DNA from: Laguncularia racemosa
Taxonomy: Eukaryota; Streptophyta; Magnoliopsida; Myrtales; Combretaceae
DNA: 64,000 nucleotides
Reading direction: 5' to 3'
Assembly (NCBI GenBank): GCA_037954665.1
Contig: JBBMOL010000013.1
Span: 4,216,001-4,280,000 of the forward strand
The notes under the pieces are model-generated. The model was not told the origin of the DNA. It saw nothing but the letters and a program-made list of their open reading frames with translations, and did not search any database. Made by a program: the position numbers and the translations under genes. This document shows, piece after piece, positions 57,897-64,000 of the stretch; positions within the stretch are counted from its first letter, which is position 1, and every line of letters begins with the position of its first letter.

Positions 57897-59430
57897 TGAT
57901 AAGATCATATTATACTTATATTTTCTTTTAGACTTATATTAAATTTATTTCAATATTATAAGAAAATATAAAGAAATGATACTTAATGGTGTTTATTGTG
58001 AAAATACAGGTTTTAAGGACCCAAAAGTAAATTACAAGTTAATTGGAGGAGTTTTTCACAAAATTGAAGAAGCGAGCGAAGGATTGCATTGAAGGTCGCC
58101 GGCCTTGGGCCGGCCTTAAGCCGGCCTATATTAAACCGGCCTCATAAAGCATTAAAGCCGCCGGCCTTGAGCCGGCCTTCATTACTCCCCGGATATCCAT
58201 TGCGAAAATCTCTCCAAAATCGTATCTTAATTAATTTGCTGACTCAACTCCTCATCAGATCAAGCTTATCCTCCTCCTCTTTGGATCTATAAATAGGCCC
58301 CTTTTGTGAACCTTGGAGGCATCCCTTTTGCTTAGCATCTTTTGTTTAGCATCCTTTGTTCTTCTTCTTTATTTTAGCATCATTTGTCTTTCTTTTGAAT
58401 CATTAGAATTACCTTAGGTACTTTAGATTTTTCCAAAGTTTAGTTTGAAGAAAGAATGTCATTTTGCTGAAGTTTGCTATCAATTGAAGAATTCAAGGAG
58501 TCATTTTGGAAGATTGAAGTTCTACAAACTCTTGAAGATTATAACAATTGTTTCATTTACTTTATTTTCTTTTATACCATTTATTAGTTTATTCTTGTTG
58601 TTCAATATGAATTCCATGGCACCTCTTTATTTCAATTGTTTTTATGCAACTCATACTATAATGTTCTAAATCATCCTTGTGGGAAATTAGATGAAACTCT
58701 AGAATGTTAAAAGGATAATTGTAGCCATGTTATATGATTAGGAATTATTAGGATTATTCATGATTGCAATTCCTTTGATTTCAATTATAATTGGTCTTTG
58801 ATTATAATTGTTAGAAATCCTTTTGATACGGGAGTTGATTAGGATTTGTTAGGAATTCTTAATTAGATTGATTATCAATACGGGAGTTGCAATAATTGGT
58901 TTAATTAGAGTTTATGGAGGGCGCAATGCAATGTTTCTTGTTAATTAATCACTAAGGGATTAGGGTTAATTGATTTAGGGCATTAGTTGTTTGTAGCATC
59001 GGGAGGTGTATGAACATAATTTTGATTCCTTGGTTAATTGGAGACGCGGAAGCCGACTAATTGATTTAAGGTTAACATCCCTAAAAAAAAGGATTTTCTA
59101 AACTCACTTGAATAACCTTATAACCACTAGTTGATATAACATGGTAGCAATTTGATTAACGAATCTAGGGTGAATTCTAATTTCCCTTGTTCATAATTGA
59201 TAGATTCTTCATAAAATTCTCCTTGTTGCTTTAAGTTAAATTTTTAGATTAGACATTTCAAAACTCCTTTTTAATCACCTAGATATTGATAAGAATTGCC
59301 ATAGATCTAGTACTCTATTGGTTCCTCGAGGGATCGACAACCTTACTTTTCACCACTCTATTACTTGATACGACCAGTGCACTTGCTGCAATTTACGCTC
59401 CCATTTTATATATACGTTCTGAGCGTATCA
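57897..59430 (+). repeat. Solo LTR, Athila-like, inside the integrase
   Basis: TGATAAGATC to GAGCGTATCA, 1,534 bp, with 5-bp target duplications GGTAT (57892-57896, 59431-59435). TATA box TATAAATAG at 58288-58296 sets plus orientation. The end region (TTCCTCGAGGGATCGACAACC) resembles Athila/Tat LTRs. The sequence splits the integrase core just before the second catalytic Asp. Carries an unusual GGCCGGCC-rich array upstream of the TATA. Confidence 0.92.
58098..58177. repeat. GCCGGCC mini-array in U3
   Basis: Six (G/A)CCGGCC units start at 58098, 58109, 58120, 58135, 58160 and 58171, several exactly 11 bp apart. Very GC-rich in an AT-rich LTR, about 110 bp before the TATA box. Confidence 0.85.
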
Positions 59431-59435
59431 GGTAT

Positions 59436-59951
59436 CCTATGCAACCTTACAATTTCTTTGATATAAATTTGTGCCAGCTTCTCTAGTTTATACCTAGTAC
59501 CTATTGGTACAAAGTGTGTCGATTTTGTAAACCGATCAACAATCACCCATACTGTGTACAATTTAATCACCGATCAAGGTAGTGTTGTGACAAAGTCCAT
59601 GGTCGCATGTTCCCATTTCCACTCTGGTATAGGTAAAGGTTGTAACTTACCAGTGAGTCTCTGATGTTCTATCTTGATTTGTTGGCAGCTTGTACACTTA
59701 GATACATAATTAACTACTTCTCTCTTCATATTCCTCCACCAATAATGGTTCTTCAGTTATTTATACATCTTGGTACTTCTAGGGTGTATAGAGTACTTAG
59801 AATAGTGTGTCTCTTTCAATATCTCTTTCTTCAATTCATCTATACTTAGCACACATATCCCGTGACCATATCTCAACACCCCCTTTGCATCTTCATTGAA
59901 CTCTACAACTTTTCTTTCTTCCATTCTTTTCTTCATTTCTTGTATCCCCAC
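59436..59951 (-). pseudogene. Integrase zinc finger and start of the core
   Basis: 59951-59757 encodes the region before the HHCC finger, with LKKEILKETHYSKYSIHPRSTKMYK (both histidines of the pair present); the cysteine pair follows at about 59690-59700. The core then shows the first catalytic Asp in a TMDFVTT context and the VIVDRFTKSTHFVPI segment, and stops at the solo LTR. Confidence 0.82.
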
Positions 59952-60230
59952 ATCTTCAACTTGTACAGCTTTTATTTTGTCAATTAATATTGGTTGTATT
60001 TGTAAATTGGCGAATCTAGCTCCAACTTCTTAGGTAATAATCTTTAAGTCTAGTTTCTACATATCTTCTAATATTCTCTTTTAGGTCGTGATCATCATTG
60101 CTAAATTACCATGCTTCTTTCTACTGAGTGCATTAGCAACGACGTTAGCCTTTCTAGGATGGTATTAGATGTCTAAGTCGTAGTCCTTTATCAATTCTAG
60201 CCAACATCTTTACCTCATATTTAGCTCTTT

Positions 60231-60527
60231 TTAGGTAAAGAAGTACTTGAGGCTTTTGTAATCTGTGTATATTTTGCACTTCTCCCCATATAAATAATGT
60301 CTCCATAACTTGAGTGCAAATACCATGGTTGCTAATTCTAGATCATGTGTCGGGTAATTCTTCTCATAAGGCTTCAACTGTCTAGATGCGTATGCAATCA
60401 CCTTATCATTCTGCATCAACATACATCTGAGCCTTTGTATAGAGGCATTACTATACACCACAAATTCTTCACCACTGACTGGTAATGCAAGTACAAGTAT
60501 AGAAGTCAATCTTTCCTTCAATGTCAT
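60231..60527 (-). pseudogene. RNase H domain of the chromovirus
   Basis: 98 open codons with LALPVSGEEFVVYSNAS, AYASRQLKPYEKNYPTHDLELATMV and WRHYLYG. The first catalytic aspartate of RNase H (usually Tyr-Thr/Ser-Asp-Ala-Ser) reads Asn, a G-to-A change. The Glu and second Asp regions are intact. Confidence 0.88.
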
Positions 60528-60539
60528 GAAGCTTGCTTC

Positions 60540-61250
60540 ACATCGATTATCCTATACAAACTTGACTCCTTTTTTAGTTAACTTAGTCAAAGGGGCTGCT
60601 AGTTTAAAGAATCCTTCCACAAATCTTTTGTAATATCTTGCTAACATTACGAAGCATTTAATTTCTATTATGGTCTTTAGCCTGGGTCATTCATTTATAG
60701 CTTTTATCTTCTGAAGATCTATAGATAATCCATCCTTACTAATTGCATGTCCTAAAAAGGAGACTTACTTTAGCCAAAACTCACATTTCTTAAACTTAGT
60801 GTATAACTTTTCTACTTGCAACCTGCTCAACTACCCTCAAGTATTGCTCATGTTCTTCTTCACTTCTGGAGTGTATTAAAATGTCATCTATGAACACGAT
60901 GACAAACTTATCCAAGTATTCCCTAAATATGCAGTTCATTAAATCCATGAACACCAACGATGCATTTGTGAGTCCAAAAGGCATTACTTAGAATTCATAA
61001 TGCTCGTATCTAGTTCTGAAAGCGATCTTCTGGATGTCTTCCTCCTTGATCCTTAATTGATGATATTCGGATCTCAAGTCTATTTTCAAGAAGACTTGAG
61101 CTGCTTGTAATTGATCTCGTCAATCCTTGGGAGAGGGTATTTATTTTTAATTGTAACTTTATTCAACTCCCAATAGTCTGTACATAACCGCATGTTGTTG
61201 TCTTTCTTCTTCACAAATAATACCAGTGCACCCTAAGGTAAGACACTTGG
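60540..61250 (-). pseudogene. Reverse transcriptase of the chromovirus, partial
   Basis: Contains MPFGLTNASLVFMDLMN and the FIDDIL catalytic box (60900-60880 region), preceded on the minus strand by the FVKKKDNNMRLCTDY palm segment near 61200. Frame breaks and stops occur at several points. Sequence of the element ends near 61250. Confidence 0.83.
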
Positions 61251-61914
61251 TCTAATAATAAGTAATCATGATGAAAAGAATAAACCCTTATAGATGTTTT
61301 GTGATCTTTGATGATGCTTCAACAATTTCTCTCTTCAAGTTCGTAACTCTGCTCTCCTAAGGTTTTTAGAGTGACTAAGAATGATAAAAGGTCAAAACTC
61401 TACCCAAATTGTGAAATAAATCGAGGATTTATAGTTTTAGAAATAGGGGTAGCATGCACGACTTATTGCACACCCGTGCTCAGGGTTATACACTCTGGAA
61501 CAAAGTAAAATTCTGGCTCTTGTACGATCATACTCAAGGTTGTGCACTCTAGAACTCCTTTATTTTCTTCTTTGATTAGATTTCCACCTTCAACATTGCT
61601 CTCTGCACAACTTGCAGTAGTTAGGGCACATTTTCAAAATGTATTCTGATCACTTTTTATCTTTTAGCACTAGTGTCTGCATGGCCATGTTAAAGGTTGT
61701 ATATATGTGGAAATCACCCTTTTCTACACTTTCCCAAATTTATCCTTGTTTTTTTTTTTTTTTTTGCTTAAACCTTCCTTAAATCCTTCAATTGTCCTCT
61801 TTAAATCCTAAAATCAAATATTAAGCACTTAAGTGTCCTTTTCTTGATAAATTCACGTAAAATTCATATAAAAATTATATGTAATAAGTAATAGAAATAA
61901 GGATCTTTCAACAC
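61251..61914. repeat. LTR-like remnant between two pol fragments
   Basis: AT-rich, with two related TTGTRCR(A/C)...CTCARGGTTRTRCACTCT units at about 61465-61560 that resemble the palindrome-rich LTR regions elsewhere in the window, and a TATAAATCC-like minus-strand box near 61425. Likely an LTR fragment in minus orientation; no borders are clear. Confidence 0.35.
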
Positions 61915-62560
61915 TTATCAAGCAACATTTCAAAATGGTGTTAAATAGATTATAGACAATGAAGTTATACATAAAATTGAAGAAATGTGAGTTTTAGCTC
62001 AATCATGTAACATTTTTAGGTCATGTGATTAGTAAGGATGGGTTATTTAAGAAGATAAAGGTTGTAAATGAATGGCCTAGACCAAAGACTGTGACAAAGG
62101 TTAGAAGCCTCTTTAGTTTAGCTGGATATTATAAAATATTTGTAGAAGGATTCTCTAAGCTAGCAACCCCTCTAACTAGATTAACTCAAAAAGGGGTAAA
62201 GTTTGTATATGATGATAGATGTGAAGCAAGCTTCATAATATTGAAGGAGAGGTTGATTTCAACACCAATCCTAGCATTACCTATCAATGGTGAAGAATTT
62301 GTGGTGTACAGTGATGTGTCCATCTAAGGGCTTAAATGTGTATTAATATAGAATGAGAGAGTTATAGTATATGCATTCCAACAGTTGAAACCCTATAAGA
62401 AGAACTACCTGACGCATGATCTGGAATTAGCAACTGTTATTCTTGCACTCAAACTTTAGGGACATTTTTATATGGAGAGAGCTGCAAGATATACATAGAT
62501 CATAAGAGCCTTAAGTATCTCTTCACCTAGAAAGAATTAAACATGAGGTAGAGAAATGTC
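61915..62560 (+). pseudogene. RT thumb and RNase H remnant
   Basis: Starts mid-RT (KLKKCEF, FLGHVISKDG), then LFSLAGYYKIFVEGFSKLATPLTRLTQKG (connection) and RNase H with LALPINGEEFVVYSDVS (first catalytic Asp kept). A 303-bp open stretch lies at 62025-62327; stops follow. The KNYLTHDLELA segment is near 62400. Confidence 0.82.
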
Positions 62561-63942
62561 AATGCACTTAGTAGAAAGAGGCATGGTAATTTGGCAACTT
62601 TAATTGCATCTCAAAGGAATATATTGGAAGATATATAGAAACTAGATTTGGAGATTGTAACCCAAGAGGTTGGAGATAAACTGGCTAGTTTACGCATATA
62701 GCCTTCATTATTGAACATGATAAAAGTTGCAAAGCCGATGATATGGGACTATAAGAAATTAAGAAATGGATGGAGGAAAGAAGGGCGATTGAATTTAACA
62801 AAGCTGAAAATAGGGTGAGAAGGTATGGTCAAAGGTTGTATGTGTCGAGTATAGATGAAATAAAGAATGGAATAATGAAAGAGGCACATTATTCTAGGTA
62901 CTCTGTTCACCCTAGGAGTACCAAAATATATAAAGATCTGAAGTATCACTATTGGTGGAGGAATATGAAGAGAGAAATTGTTGAGTATGTGTCTAAATGT
63001 TTGACATGCTAACAAATCAAAATAGAACATCAAAGACTCGCTGGCATGTTGCAACTACTACCAATACCAAAATAGAAACAGGAGCATGTGACCATGAACT
63101 TCACCATAGCATTACCTAGAACTATGACTAAGCTAGACATTATATGAGTAATTGTAGATAAACACACAAAATCTGCCCATTTTATACCTATAGGCACTGG
63201 GTATAAACTTGAGAAGCTGGCTCAATTGTATGTCAAAGAAATTGTGAGGTTACATGGAGTACCTGTCACAATAGTATCAAGCAGAGACACCGAATTTATG
63301 GGGAGATTCTAGAATAACTTGCATAAGGTGCTACGAACTAAATTACAGTTCAATATGACTTTTCAACTACAGATAGATGGCCAATTAAAGCAAACCATTC
63401 ATATATTAAAAGACATATTGAGGGCATGTATACTAGGTCTTAGTGGTAATTGGGATGAGCATTTGCATTTAGTAGAGTTCACCTATAATAATAACTATCA
63501 AGCTACCATTTAAATGGCACCTTATGAAGCCCTATATGGAAGAAAGTGTCGATTGCCTTTACATTGCGATGAAGTGGGTGAGAAACAAGTGTTGGGACCT
63601 AGTCTGGTACAAGATATAATGGACAAAGTCAAGTTGATTAGATAAAGGATGCAATCAACCCAAAGCCATCAAAAATCCTATGCAGATAAAAGACAACGCC
63701 TATTAGAGTTCAAAGTGAGAGACCATGTCTTGCTAAAGGTCTCACCTATAACAGGGGTGGTAAGATTTAGACTAAGAGGGGAACTAAACCCCAGACATGT
63801 TACACCTTTTAAAGTCCTGCAAAGAATTAGACCAGTGGCATATAAATTAGCTTTACCACTAAATCTAGCCGGGGTACATAATGTGTTCCACATCTCTATG
63901 CTAAGGAAACATGTACCCAACTTAAACATATCACTACTTTAA
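62561..63942 (+). pseudogene. Integrase remnant
   Basis: HHCC finger region at 62770-63012 (AHYSRYSVHPRSTK..., then CLTC; the latter part of the finger is intact). The core has lost some residues: the first Asp context is changed (MNFTIA for MDFVTG type), the second reads SRDTEFMG near 63290, and the third, in ILKDILRACIL, has Lys-Asp where Glu-Asp is usual. The C-terminal part (63649-63942) has FRLRGELNPRHVTPF and VHNVFHISMLRKH. The chromodomain, if present, begins just before the window end. Confidence 0.82.
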
Positions 63943-64000
63943 AACCTCACAACAATTGAGAAGCCTATCCGAATCATAGACACTAAAAAGCAGATTTTAA

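Larger units (their letters stand above)
54702..61250 (-). mobile_element. Tekay/Del-type chromovirus, 3' part, minus strand
   Basis: From right to left: RT (about 61240-60560), RNase H, integrase zinc finger, integrase core (split by a solo LTR), integrase C-terminus, chromodomain-like end, polypurine tract, 3' LTR. The 5' LTR, gag and protease are missing; sequence breaks off near 61250. Multiple stops throughout. Confidence 0.88.
61915..64000 (+). mobile_element. Tekay/Del-type chromovirus pol fragment, plus strand
   Basis: RT thumb, RNase H and integrase on the plus strand, truncated on the left within RT and cut by the window end on the right. It points away from the minus-strand chromovirus at 54702-61250, to which it is clearly related but not identical. 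Several stops and small gaps. Confidence 0.85.

Overview
The window is intergenic or pericentromere-like DNA from a flowering plant, most likely a dicot. It is AT-rich, gene-poor and dominated by nested, decayed LTR retrotransposons of plant lineages: Ty3/gypsy Tat/Ogre-like, Athila-like and Tekay/Del-type chromoviruses, plus one complete Ty1/copia element. I see no bacterial, organellar, rRNA or functional tRNA genes. The only convincing host genes are two small two-exon genes for secreted cysteine-rich peptides, CRP1 (26012-26396) and CRP2 (44884-45243). They are paralogues lying in a duplicated genomic unit.

Layout. (1) 1-10252, minus strand: 5' part of a Tat/Ogre-like element (LTR 8411-10252, PBS, ORF1, gag-protease, start of RT). 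Its gag is split by a solo LTR of the same family in opposite orientation (3234-5318, target duplication CAGGG). (2) 10253-27915, plus strand: duplicated unit 1. It holds a chromovirus 5' LTR (about 11260-16485), which is split by a 3.2 kb insertion with a 9-bp target duplication, which itself contains a solo LTR with target duplication ATATA. Further on are diverged LTR-like DNA, a SINE-like piece, a 5.3 kb insertion absent from unit 2, and CRP1. (3) 27916-42593, plus strand: a dead chromovirus (5' LTR, PBS, gag, protease, RT). Its RT is split by a Tat-family solo LTR (32428-34406, duplication ATCCT). Its integrase and part of its 3' LTR are replaced by an Athila-like gag-protease-only element (35163-40875). 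(4) 42594-48253: duplicated unit 2 with CRP2. (5) 48254-53076, minus strand: complete copia element with 185-bp LTRs and a single uninterrupted polyprotein frame carrying at least 13 stop codons. (6) 53077-54701: start of a third copy of the duplicated unit. (7) 54702-61250, minus strand: chromovirus with a 3' LTR and an integrase split by an Athila-like solo LTR (57897-59430, duplication GGTAT). (8) About 61915-64000, plus strand: another chromovirus pol fragment running off the window.

How it works together. The host story is a tandem duplication of a cysteine-rich peptide locus pulled apart by retrotransposons. The second peptide copy has lost two of eight cysteines and gained a new one. 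The mobile-element story is repeated nesting and LTR-LTR deletion to solo LTRs, with decay mainly by point nonsense changes rather than frameshifts in the best-preserved coding regions. The Tat-family LTR carries, upstream of its TATA box, a conserved tRNA-like A-box/B-box module. Two copies of this LTR form a long inverted repeat (3234-5318 against 8411-10252). All family names are from recognition of motifs in the sequence; no database search was possible.
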